Of a stretch of 13,037 nt of DNA, positions 1 through 6,690 are shown piece by piece. This stretch comes from Bacteroidales bacterium UBA4318. Lineage in GTDB: Bacteria; Bacteroidota; Bacteroidia; Bacteroidales; UBA932. A program made the position numbers and the translations under genes. Each line of letters starts with the position of its first letter. Position 1 is the first letter of the stretch. The notes under the pieces are model-generated. The model was not told where the DNA came from. It was given only the letters and a program-made list of their open reading frames with translations, and made no database searches. The DNA is taken from the NCBI GenBank assembly GCA_002393895.1, contig DGUE01000158.1, positions 945 to 13,981 on the forward strand, written 5' to 3'.

Positions 1-2
1 AC

Positions 3-338
3 GCCTTCCGTGAGGCATTCCGCAATGCAGGTCCGAAAATCCTCGAGCCTATCTACAATGTGGATATCTTCACCCCCAGCGACTATGTAGGCCCTTGCAT
101 GAGCGACCTTAACACCCGCCGCGGCATGATCATGAACCAGGATGTGGAAGGCAACTTCACCGTTCTCCACGCCCGTGTTCCGCTCGCAGAGCTCTACCGC
201 TACTCCACCACCCTGAGCTCGCTCACCGGCGGTTCCGCAACCTTCACCATGAAGTTCGCGGAATATGTGCCTGTGCCTGCCGAAGTGCAGACCAAGCTTC
301 TTGCCGACTACGCTGCCCAGGAGCAGGAGGAAGACTAA
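3..338 (+). CDS. fusA: Elongation factor G, C-terminal fragment (possibly the EF-G paralogue)
   Basis: Only the last 111 codons are present; the gene begins upstream of the window. The reading frame starting at base 3 gives domain IV/V of a translational GTPase: a segment reading LEPIYNVDIFTPSDYVG, then MSDLNTRRGMI, then ARVPLAELYRYSTTLSSLTGG and a final MKFAEYVPVP, all matching the ends of EF-G proteins, which move tRNA and mRNA through the ribosome after peptide transfer. The acidic tail (QEQEED) is usual. Bacteroidota often carry two EF-Gs: the classical one in the rpsL-rpsG-fusA cluster and a second, diverged one. No ribosomal protein gene follows here, and residues such as GMIMNQDVEGNF are not those I expect of the classical copy, so I infer the paralogue, but the GTPase domain that would decide is outside the window. 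The stop codon lies one base before the thrA start, so the two are probably co-transcribed. Confidence 0.9.
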   Translation, partial: AFREAFRNAGPKILEPIYNVDIFTPSDYVGPCMSDLNTRRGMIMNQDVEGNFTVLHARVPLAELYRYSTTLSSLTGGSATFTMKFAEYVPVPAEVQTKLLADYAAQEQEED

Positions 339-339
339 A

Positions 340-2415
340 ATGCAAGTCCTCAAATTCGGCGGCAGTTCGGTCGCGAACGCCACCAACATTTCGAGAGTTC
401 TCGACATCGTATCCAAGGCTGCCCGGAGAGACCGGGTGGCCTTGGTTTGTTCTGCCATCTCCGGATGCACAGATTCCCTTCTTGGTCTGGCTCGCACGGA
501 GCGTGGCAGCGCTGAGCGCCAGGTGATGCTCGACAGCCTGAAAACCAGGCACTTGGATATTATCCGGAGGCTCTTTACCGGCGCCGAGCGCGAAGCGGTT
601 TCAGAAAAAACCGAGACCCTTTTCGGCAAACTCGCCGCCGCCCCTGAAGATGAGATGGTCACCTTCGGAGAACTCTTCTCCACTACAATAATCGCGGAAA
701 AACTCCGCTGCGAGGGTTTCCGCACCAAATGGCTGGATTCCCGCATCCTCGTCATAAAGAATAACCCCACCCTTACCTACAATAACATATCCACCGCAGT
801 GGCCCTGGAGCCCGAGGTGGAGATCTTCGTCGCACCTGGTTTCATCGCCAGTGAATACGAGGGAAAGGTGACAACCCTGGGGCGTGGCGGGTCTGATTTC
901 AGTGCGGCTCTTTATGCCGCTGCCCTCAAGGCCAATCGCTTGGAAATCTGGACGGACGTGCCCGGCATAATGACCGCCAACCCCAAAATGGTTCCGGCCG
1001 CCCGCACCATCCCCGAAATGCCCTATCAGGCCGCCCTGGATATGGCTACCCACGGTGCCAAGGTGCTCTATGCACCCACCGTGCAGCCCGCGATGGAGGC
1101 TGGCATCGCCATCCACATCCTCAATACTTTCGAGCCCGAGAACCCCGGCACGGTGGTGTCCGCCATGCCTGAACCCGAGCTTGGCGAGTGGATGGGTGTG
1201 ACCAGCACCGACGATACCCTGCAGGGGGAATCCCTTATCTGCCTTGTGAGCACCGGCCGCATCAATGGCGAGGCCGCCTGCGCCAGGGTGGAAGACAGCC
1301 TCAAGAAGGCCGGTATCAAGACTTTGGCCTGCTCGTCGGACGGCACCAATATCTACGCGACAGTCCGTCTTGCGGTGGCCCGGGAGGCCCTGAATGCCAT
1401 CCACCGGGAGTTTTTCGAGATGGCGCCGCGCACCACGCTGAACCTGTATATCGCCGGAAAGGGTGCCGTCGGCACGGCTCTGGTGGACCTGATCCGCACT
1501 TCCGGAGACCGCATCGCCGAGCGCACGGGCAAGATCCTCCGCATCGAGGAGGCCAGCGGCGACCATGGCTTTGCCGCCCGCGTCCGGAAGACCGCTCCGC
1601 GCGGGAGTATCTTCGTGGATGTGACCGACAGCGAGGATATCTGGAGGGAGTATGAGGGGCTTCTGCGGGAGGGAATCAACATAGTGAGTTCCAACCGCCG
1701 GGCGCTGGCAGTGCCCTTCGTGGAGTACGCTGCAATGCACGCCGCCGCCCAGGAAAACGGGGTGTTCCTCCGCTATGAGACAACCGTCGGTTCTGCCCTA
1801 CCTGCCGTGGAAAGCATCGCCGCAGGAGCCAATACCGGCGACGAACTCATCTCCATCGAGGCGGTAGTCAGCTGCACGCTGAACCGCATCCTCTCTGAAT
1901 ACACCCTCACCCCCTGCACGTTCGCGCAGATAGTGCGTAAGGCTCAGAACGAGGGGCTGACTGAATCCGACCCCCGCATCGACCTCAGCGGCCGGGAGGC
2001 TCTTCGCAAATTGCTGATCCTCGCCCGCGAGGCCGGGGTGCCGCTGGAGGCGGAAGATGTTGAGATAGAGCCGGTTATCGGCCCGGAATATGCCGGTCTG
2101 ACACTGGAAGAATTCTACTCCAGGCTGGAGGCAGATGAGCCAAGGTTTGCCGCCCTTGAATCCGCCGCCGACGCCGCGCATCAGCGCCAGCGTTTCGTGG
2201 CCTCTCTGGTGAAGGACCCTTCCGGTCCTCACGGCTACAAGGCTGCCATCCGCGTGCAGAACGTTGATGCCAGCCATCCCGCCTATCGCATCAAAGGCAC
2301 CGAAAACGCCATCATCGTCCGCAGCGCCTACCATCCCTACCCCCTGCTGATCCAGGGTGCAGGCGAAGGAGCCCGCCTCGCCGCCTCATCCGTATTGAAT
2401 GATATTCTGAGGTAA
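340..2415 (+). CDS. thrA: Bifunctional aspartokinase / homoserine dehydrogenase, shortened form
   Basis: The 691-residue product joins aspartokinase (aspartate to aspartyl phosphate) to homoserine dehydrogenase (aspartate semialdehyde to homoserine), the first and third steps towards threonine and methionine. The kinase half shows KFGGSS (5-10), GRGGSD (181-186), EIWTDVPG (202-209) and PGTVV (269-273). The NAD(P)-binding loop GKGAVG is at 373-378, followed by RYETTVG (478-484) and TESDPRIDLSG (541-551). Family members such as E. coli ThrA are about 820 residues with two ACT domains between the enzymes; here only about 90 residues (274-363) lie there, enough for one ACT unit. In the dehydrogenase, the usual NK of the NKxA motif is NR (452-453), the Asp before VARK is Glu553, while Lys557 and Glu542 remain. 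The ATG at 340 was chosen because KFGG then falls at residue 5; an in-frame ATG at 265 would sit inside the EF-G gene. No thrB or thrC follows. Confidence 0.93.
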   Translation: MQVLKFGGSSVANATNISRVLDIVSKAARRDRVALVCSAISGCTDSLLGLARTERGSAERQVMLDSLKTRHLDIIRRLFTGAEREAVSEKTETLFGKLAAAPEDEMVTFGELFSTTIIAEKLRCEGFRTKWLDSRILVIKNNPTLTYNNISTAVALEPEVEIFVAPGFIASEYEGKVTTLGRGGSDFSAALYAAALKANRLEIWTDVPGIMTANPKMVPAARTIPEMPYQAALDMATHGAKVLYAPTVQPAMEAGIAIHILNTFEPENPGTVVSAMPEPELGEWMGVTSTDDTLQGESLICLVSTGRINGEAACARVEDSLKKAGIKTLACSSDGTNIYATVRLAVAREALNAIHREFFEMAPRTTLNLYIAGKGAVGTALVDLIRTSGDRIAERTGKILRIEEASGDHGFAARVRKTAPRGSIFVDVTDSEDIWREYEGLLREGINIVSSNRRALAVPFVEYAAMHAAAQENGVFLRYETTVGSALPAVESIAAGANTGDELISIEAVVSCTLNRILSEYTLTPCTFAQIVRKAQNEGLTESDPRIDLSGREALRKLLILAREAGVPLEAEDVEIEPVIGPEYAGLTLEEFYSRLEADEPRFAALESAADAAHQRQRFVASLVKDPSGPHGYKAAIRVQNVDASHPAYRIKGTENAIIVRSAYHPYPLLIQGAGEGARLAASSVLNDILR

Positions 2416-2422
2416 GCCTCTC

Positions 2423-3151
2423 CTAGAACCTGATTCCTACGCCTGCATTGAGGTAGCTCGTGTGCGCGTAGGGGTTAATTGTATATGAGGCGGTCACCGG
2501 AACGGCTGCGCCGGCGATGTCGAGGTCGCGGGTGTAGCGGAGTTCGAGGTGGATCACGGCGAAGTCGCGGGTGTAGTTGGTGTAGGCGCCCTTCAGCACG
2601 CTGGATCCGCAGAAGAGCGATAGCTTGCCGCCGTTATCGAATCTGTGAAAGGCCTCCAGTTCCAGATAAGACGAAAACGTGTTCCTCCCAAGGCTTTCGT
2701 CGGCTTGCGGCAGCCAGCTGCCGAAAACAAAGGTGAACCACCGGGCTGCGACGGGCAGGTTTTCCGGCTCATAGCAGAAGATTCCTTCCAGCACGTGGGT
2801 GCTTTCTCCCTTCTTGAAATTAAAGTAATTCTCCGGCGCGGTGTATGCGTTGCCGTGATAGAAATAGTCCGCGAAATGAAACGAAAAGTCCTTGTATCTG
2901 TAATAGAGATCCCAGTCTATCTCCTTGTAGCTGCCGTCTATTGCCAGGAAACCGAAACTCTGCAGCGTCCATCCGCCGTAATTGAAACTCACCGATGGCG
3001 AAAACTGCGTGCCGCAGACTTTATCCCCTCGCCAGACATATGCGGAATAGAGTTCCACGGAACCGTCAACTCTGAATTTCTGTGCCGGAAGCACCTGGCA
3101 GAAAAGCATTGCGCCGGCCACGGCAAGATACTTTATTGTCTTCGAAAACAT
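2423..3151 (-). CDS. Putative small outer-membrane beta-barrel protein
   Basis: The product is 242 residues if it starts at the ATG at 3151. That start gives a clean signal peptide, FSKTIKYLAVAGAMLFCQVL then PAQ, with likely cleavage after Ala-Gln or nearby. An in-frame ATG six codons earlier (3169) would place promoter bases inside the gene and spoil the signal. The mature part is rich in aromatic residues in alternating patterns (SAYVWRGD, DLYYRYKDFSFHFADYF, LELRYTRDLD) and ends in GVGIRF, a terminal Phe typical of Gram-negative outer-membrane barrels. The SAYVWRG segment near the start is common in small Bacteroidota barrels of unknown function. I infer an outer-membrane location and cannot name a substrate. 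It is divergent from asd and converges on thrA with 7 bases between stops. Confidence 0.7.
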   Translation of the reverse strand: MFSKTIKYLAVAGAMLFCQVLPAQKFRVDGSVELYSAYVWRGDKVCGTQFSPSVSFNYGGWTLQSFGFLAIDGSYKEIDWDLYYRYKDFSFHFADYFYHGNAYTAPENYFNFKKGESTHVLEGIFCYEPENLPVAARWFTFVFGSWLPQADESLGRNTFSSYLELEAFHRFDNGGKLSLFCGSSVLKGAYTNYTRDFAVIHLELRYTRDLDIAGAAVPVTASYTINPYAHTSYLNAGVGIRF

Positions 3152-3155
3152 AGCG

Positions 3156-3163
3156 CAAAGATA
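3156..3163 (-). promoter_or_regulatory. Bacteroidota -7 promoter box for the barrel-protein gene
   Basis: The minus strand reads TATCTTTG, an exact TAnnTTTG box, ending only four bases before the ATG at 3151. A TTTG lies upstream (minus strand 3189-3186), 22 bases away, slightly more than the usual 19-21. Transcription would start at or almost at the ATG, so the mRNA may be leaderless. Not verified experimentally. Confidence 0.55.
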
Positions 3164-3175
3164 CCACAAAAACGC

Positions 3176-3183
3176 TATATTTG
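3176..3183 (+). promoter_or_regulatory. Bacteroidota -7 promoter box for asd
   Basis: TATATTTG is an exact TAnnTTTG box, 19 bases before the asd ATG. I see no good -33 TTTG at the right distance. It lies within the 51-base divergent region shared with the barrel-protein gene, so the two promoters overlap and could interfere with each other. Confidence 0.6.
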
Positions 3184-3202
3184 CACAAACAGCAGTTTAG
3201 AT

Positions 3203-4201
3203 ATGAAAGTCGCTCTCGTAGGTGCCACGGGTCTGGTGGGCACAAGAATGCTCCAGGTGCTGGAGGAAAGGAATTTTCCGGTAGATGAACTCATCCCCGT
3301 CGCGTCGGAAAAATCCATCGGCCGAAAGGTGGCCTTCAAGGGCCGCGAGTGTACGGTTGTGAGTGCGGAGGATGCTATCGCCGCGCACCCGCAACTGGCG
3401 CTTTTCAGCGCCGGGGGCGAGACTTCGCATCAGCTTGCACCCCGCTTCGCGGAGGTCGGCTGCCGGGTGGTGGACAACTCCTCCTACTGGCGTATGGACC
3501 CCGGCAAGAAGCTCGTAGTGCCTGAGATCAATGGCGACGTGCTCACTGCCGACGACTACATCATAGCCAACCCCAACTGCTCCACCATCCAGATGGTCCT
3601 GCCTCTCGCGCCCATACATAAAGAGCTGGGTATCAAGAGGATAGTGGTGTCGACCTACCAGAGTGTCACCGGCACCGGCTATAAGGCCATCGCCCAGATG
3701 AACACCGAAAGGGCAGGTGGCAAGTGGGGAGAGTACCCCGCAGTCTATCCCTATCCCATCGACCAGAACATCCTCCCTCACATCGACTCCTTCCTGGAGA
3801 ACGGCTATACCAAGGAGGAGATGAAGATGGTGAACGAGACGAAGAAGATCCTTAGGGACGAGAGCATCGCCGTTACCGCCACCACCGTACGCGTGCCGGT
3901 GCAGGGCGGGCATTCCGAAAGCGTCAACGTTGAAACCCGCAAGCCCTTTACCCTGGAGCAGGTCCGCACACTGATGGCTTCCGAGCCGGGCGTCACCGTG
4001 CAGGACGATCCCGCGCACAACGTCTACCCCATGCCGCTCTTCGCCTGGGGGAAGGACGATGTGTTCGTGGGGCGCATTCGCGAGGATTTCAGCCAGCCGA
4101 ACACCTTTAATTTCTGGTGCGTCAGCGACAATATCCGCAAAGGTGCCGCCACCAACGCCGTGCAGATAGCCCAGTTGATGCTTGAGAAAGGCCTGATCTA
4201 G
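3203..4201 (+). CDS. asd: Aspartate-semialdehyde dehydrogenase
   Basis: The 332-residue product reduces aspartyl phosphate to aspartate semialdehyde with NADPH, the branch-point intermediate for lysine/diaminopimelate, threonine and methionine. The nucleotide-binding loop GATGLVG is at residues 8-14. The catalytic cysteine is Cys126 in NPNCSTIQM, and the active-site histidine is His237 in QGGHSESVNVE. VSTYQSVTGTG follows the Cys segment as in the family, and the length is normal (about 330-340). The ATG at 3203 puts GATG eight residues from the start; the open frame extends upstream to 2645 but that part is antisense to the barrel gene and precedes the promoter. Asd works between the two activities of ThrA, whose gene ends about 800 bases upstream, but it has its own promoter. 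Its stop codon overlaps that of the next, opposing gene. Confidence 0.97.
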   Translation: MKVALVGATGLVGTRMLQVLEERNFPVDELIPVASEKSIGRKVAFKGRECTVVSAEDAIAAHPQLALFSAGGETSHQLAPRFAEVGCRVVDNSSYWRMDPGKKLVVPEINGDVLTADDYIIANPNCSTIQMVLPLAPIHKELGIKRIVVSTYQSVTGTGYKAIAQMNTERAGGKWGEYPAVYPYPIDQNILPHIDSFLENGYTKEEMKMVNETKKILRDESIAVTATTVRVPVQGGHSESVNVETRKPFTLEQVRTLMASEPGVTVQDDPAHNVYPMPLFAWGKDDVFVGRIREDFSQPNTFNFWCVSDNIRKGAATNAVQIAQLMLEKGLI

Positions 4202-5184
4202 GCCAGTTCGAAAAATCTTACGTAATTGCTTACCGCCTGCTCGAGGTCGGCGACCAGCACGTGCTCGTCGTCGCGGTGTGCGTGGCGGATGCTGCCGGGG
4301 CCGCAGATAATCTTGCGGTGGAAGTTCGTAAGATGCGGAGCGTCGCTGCCGAAAGCAGCCGGCCCGGCGGGGAATCCGGCAAAGGTAGTGTAGTCCGCGG
4401 GGATATCGCCTCCGATATGGGTGACTTCTATGTGGGGCTGGGAGGCGACATCTCGCATCATCCATTCATGTACAATGCCGTCCGAAGCGAAGGTGGTGCG
4501 GAAATAAAGGCGGCACCTCAGTTCCGGGCTAAGTATGTTCTGGGGATTGTCGCTGGCCAGTTTCCCTATATTGTATGTAGTGTCTCCAAGCACGTCGTCG
4601 AAGGGGAAGTGCTTGGTCCGCAGCGCATTCACAAAATCCACGAACTTCTCTACCGCGCTGCTGCCGAACTGAGGATAGCCCGAATGGAAAGCCTCCCCCT
4701 TGAACACCAGTTCGTAGGCCTTGGTGCCCTTGGAGGCGGATATCATCTTGTTCTCTGTCGGTTCGCCGATCACCAGCAGGTCGGCCTTGAAGGGGAGTTT
4801 GGCAAAGGCTTTGGCCCCCCAGGAGCCGGTTTCCTCGCCGCTCAGAAGCAGCAGCCCGAAGCCCTCGCGCCCGGCAGCTGCCAGTTCGCAGCATGCTGTG
4901 TATAAAGCGATTATCTGCCCTTTGGCATCGCACGCACCGCGCCCGCGGATTACGGATTCTCCCACGGTGGGGGCAATGTATGGCGGCACAGTGTCCATGT
5001 GGGTGCAGTACACCACGCGCGGCACACCCCAGCTTAAAAGCAGATTCAAAGTTCCGTCGCCGACCTCGAAAGTCTCCACCTTCGGAGCTTTCAAGCGTTT
5101 GGCAAGAAACTCGGCCAGCGGCCTTTCCTTTCCGGACGTGGAATCGAATCCGAGTATGTCTTCGAACAATGCGTAATCTATCAT
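4198..5184 (-). CDS. M20-family metallohydrolase (ArgE/DapE/aminoacylase type)
   Basis: The 328-residue product is a two-zinc amidohydrolase of the M20 family, which removes acyl groups or cleaves peptides at free alpha-amino or carboxyl ends. Visible family motifs are THMDTVP (His62, Asp64), GRGACDAKG (bridging Asp86), GEETGS (general base Glu117 and ligand Glu118), GEPTE (Glu141) and, near the end, IRHAHRDDEHV with the last metal histidine (His301 or His303). AFHSGYPQFG (166-174) marks the start of the inserted dimerisation domain; its His reaches the neighbour's active site in this family. All key residues appear intact and no signal peptide is present, so it is cytoplasmic. Candidates are acyl-ornithine/citrulline deacylase (arginine synthesis) or succinyl-diaminopimelate desuccinylase; nearby asd hints at the latter, but many Bacteroidota use an aminotransferase route to diaminopimelate, so I leave it open. 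The ATG at 5184 is preferred over an in-frame GTG at 5190, which overlaps the promoter box. Confidence 0.9.
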   Translation of the reverse strand: MIDYALFEDILGFDSTSGKERPLAEFLAKRLKAPKVETFEVGDGTLNLLLSWGVPRVVYCTHMDTVPPYIAPTVGESVIRGRGACDAKGQIIALYTACCELAAAGREGFGLLLLSGEETGSWGAKAFAKLPFKADLLVIGEPTENKMISASKGTKAYELVFKGEAFHSGYPQFGSSAVEKFVDFVNALRTKHFPFDDVLGDTTYNIGKLASDNPQNILSPELRCRLYFRTTFASDGIVHEWMMRDVASQPHIEVTHIGGDIPADYTTFAGFPAGPAAFGSDAPHLTNFHRKIICGPGSIRHAHRDDEHVLVADLEQAVSNYVRFFELA

Positions 5185-5189
5185 ACACA

Positions 5190-5197
5190 CAAAATTA
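5190..5197 (-). promoter_or_regulatory. Bacteroidota -7 promoter box for the M20 hydrolase gene
   Basis: The minus strand reads TAATTTTG, matching TAnnTTTG, ending five bases before the ATG at 5184. An ATTG (minus strand 5219-5216) lies 18 bases upstream as an imperfect -33 element. As with the barrel gene, the transcript would begin within a few bases of the start codon. Confidence 0.5.
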
Positions 5198-5231
5198 TGA
5201 AAAAAATGATTTATACAATGTGGTATTTACC

Positions 5232-5239
5232 TATATTTG
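5232..5239 (+). promoter_or_regulatory. Bacteroidota -7 promoter box for the lipoprotein operon
   Basis: TATATTTG matches TAnnTTTG exactly, 31 bases before the ATG at 5271. TTTA at 5210-5213, 18 bases upstream, is a three-of-four match to the -33 TTTG. It is divergent from the M20 promoter, the two boxes being about 34 bases apart. Confidence 0.6.
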
Positions 5240-5270
5240 TGCAACACTCATCATATAACGCTGATATATA

Positions 5271-5732
5271 ATGAAAAACAAACTATTTTTAATCCTGGCC
5301 CTTGCTTTTCTGCTGTCCTCCTGCGGCAAGGAGGCGGCCGTGGACAAGGGAATGGAAGAAATTTCCGGAGAATATGTCTTGAGCCAGTACTGCATCGATG
5401 CCAAGCCGCAGTTTCTGCCGGACGGTGTGCAGTACCCCGACCTTAAGGCGGAGATTATTAAGAAGGACGGCCGCTGGGTTTTTAGCTGCGTGCTTCCTAT
5501 TGTGCATGGGGAGGATAGTTGCACCTACCTGAATGTGGAACAGCCCATGGCCTGGAGTCCGCTGCTTAAGCAATACGTCATTGTTGGGGAGCTGACCTTC
5601 GCGAAAAAGGCTGGCATCGATGCCGATAATGCCTATATGTATTATGACATGGAAAAGAACAAGATAGGCCTGGACATCTTCAGGCCGAATGCATCTGATA
5701 TCTGGAAATGGTATAATTGGAAGAAAAAATAG
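5271..5732 (+). CDS. Lipoprotein of unknown function
   Basis: The 153-residue product begins with a lipoprotein signal: MKNKL, a hydrophobic stretch, then the lipobox LSSC with Cys18 as the lipidated residue, followed by GKEAAVD. The mature part of about 135 residues has short alternating stretches suggesting beta structure (ISGEYVLSQYCID, GRWVFSCVLPI, KQYVIVGELTF) and an aromatic-rich C-terminus (SDIWKWYNWKKK). Three further Cys residues could form disulphides in the periplasm or at the surface. I do not recognise a family; the general layout resembles small lipocalin-like lipoproteins of Bacteroidota, but that is only an impression. A 7-base gap separates it from the next exported protein, so the two likely form an operon and may work together in the envelope. 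Confidence 0.85.
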   Translation: MKNKLFLILALAFLLSSCGKEAAVDKGMEEISGEYVLSQYCIDAKPQFLPDGVQYPDLKAEIIKKDGRWVFSCVLPIVHGEDSCTYLNVEQPMAWSPLLKQYVIVGELTFAKKAGIDADNAYMYYDMEKNKIGLDIFRPNASDIWKWYNWKKK

Positions 5733-5739
5733 CCAGACT

Positions 5740-6687
5740 ATGAAACACAGCATATTATTGTCCGCAATCTTCTGCCTGGTCGCCCAGCTTGGTCTGGCCC
5801 AGAATACAGGCCCGTCTTTTATCTGGTCCGCCGAAAGGAAACAGGTCGAGAAGGATGGAATCAAATACCGTTATATCGAAGTCAAAACTCTGAAGATCGA
5901 TGGTACGGCCGATGGCAATGTTGAATTTGCCGAATCCTGGGCCAGGGCCTGTCAAGACTCGATACTCCTCTCAAAAGATAAGGTGACCGAGGTTTCCAAC
6001 CGCTTTTACAAGCGTTATCTGAAAGCCCTAAGAGAAGCGGAAACCACAGGCGTATATGACTATCCCGTAAAGGATTACAAGCATTTTGATATTACATCTA
6101 TCAAATACAGCGAGTTGAAAAAGGGCTCTTCTATAGGGCTTGGCGCCGCCGTTATCGTCCCTATGGGAGAGATGTCCAATCTGGTTGGTCCTATGGTAGG
6201 TGTTACTGGTGAACTGGGGGCCCTCGTTGGGAAGGGATATCTTGGAGCCGACTTGACGGGTGCTATCGGGAAAACACAAAACGATTATCTGTTCATTTCC
6301 GGAAAGGACAGGAAGGCCGCTGTGCCATATATTTCCTTTGCCGCCACATACAAATACCCAGTTCTCGATCTCGACAAAGGCAGGCTTCTGCTGACTGCCG
6401 GAGCTGGTTATGCAAATGCCATTGTGAACAGCAAGACGGCCGGCAGTGTTTCCAAGCACAATGTACTTGCCGGCGGGTTGATGTACACGCTTGGAGCAGC
6501 GTACGACCTCAAGAAGTCTGAAAGCTTCAGTTTCATGAGGGGAAAGCATAAAAGGGAAGAAACCTACCTGCGCTTCCGTCTCTACACAGAACAGTTGTGC
6601 GACCTGAAAGAAATGGTGTCCACTCCTATGCTGTGCTTCTCCGTCAGCTTCGTCAAGGCAGACAGGAAGGTCAAGGCCGAACTCTAA
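5740..6687 (+). CDS. Exported protein, probably a beta-barrel or beta-rich envelope protein
   Basis: The 315-residue product starts with a signal peptide, MKHSILLSAIFCLVAQLGLA followed by QNTG, likely cut after LAQ or LA. The in-frame ATG at 5689 lies inside the lipoprotein gene and would hide the signal, so 5740 is chosen. Residues about 22-125 are polar and charged (SAERKQVEKDG, FAESWARACQD, NRFYKRYLKALREAE), probably a helical periplasmic portion. From about residue 128 the character changes to Gly-rich amphipathic strands (SSIGLGAAVIVPMGE, GVTGELGALVGKGYLGADL, LLLTAGAGYANAIV, AGGLMYTLGAAYDL, LCFSVSFV), as in outer-membrane barrels. The chain ends ADRKVKAEL, not with the usual terminal aromatic residue, although SFSV..F is close by. 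No family recognised. It converges on manC with 3 bases between stop codons. Confidence 0.75.
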   Translation: MKHSILLSAIFCLVAQLGLAQNTGPSFIWSAERKQVEKDGIKYRYIEVKTLKIDGTADGNVEFAESWARACQDSILLSKDKVTEVSNRFYKRYLKALREAETTGVYDYPVKDYKHFDITSIKYSELKKGSSIGLGAAVIVPMGEMSNLVGPMVGVTGELGALVGKGYLGADLTGAIGKTQNDYLFISGKDRKAAVPYISFAATYKYPVLDLDKGRLLLTAGAGYANAIVNSKTAGSVSKHNVLAGGLMYTLGAAYDLKKSESFSFMRGKHKREETYLRFRLYTEQLCDLKEMVSTPMLCFSVSFVKADRKVKAEL

Positions 6688-6690
6688 ACC

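Noticed and set aside
265..339. Upstream in-frame ATG for thrA, adding 25 residues
   Set aside because: It lies inside the EF-G coding region, and the added residues do not resemble aspartokinase N-termini; ATG at 340 puts KFGG at residue 5 as in the family.
601..1740. 379-codon open frame antisense to thrA
   Set aside because: The product is rich in His, Gly and Asp with no coherent domain; thrA on the other strand is unambiguous. It is a shadow caused by high G/C codon use.
2645..3202. Long upstream extension of the asd reading frame
   Set aside because: The extension is antisense to the barrel-protein gene, lies before the asd promoter box, and has no similarity to Asd; the ATG at 3203 fits the family start.
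3197..4465. 422-codon open frame antisense to asd and across the M20 gene end
   Set aside because: No recognisable domain, low-complexity composition, and it overlaps two clear genes.
4198..5184. Naming the M20 enzyme dapE because asd is adjacent
   Set aside because: The genes are convergent and not co-transcribed, M20 sequences do not reveal substrate by eye, and many Bacteroidota make diaminopimelate without DapE.
5185..5190. GTG at 5190 as start of the M20 hydrolase
   Set aside because: It overlaps the -7 promoter box, and an ATG two codons later is available.
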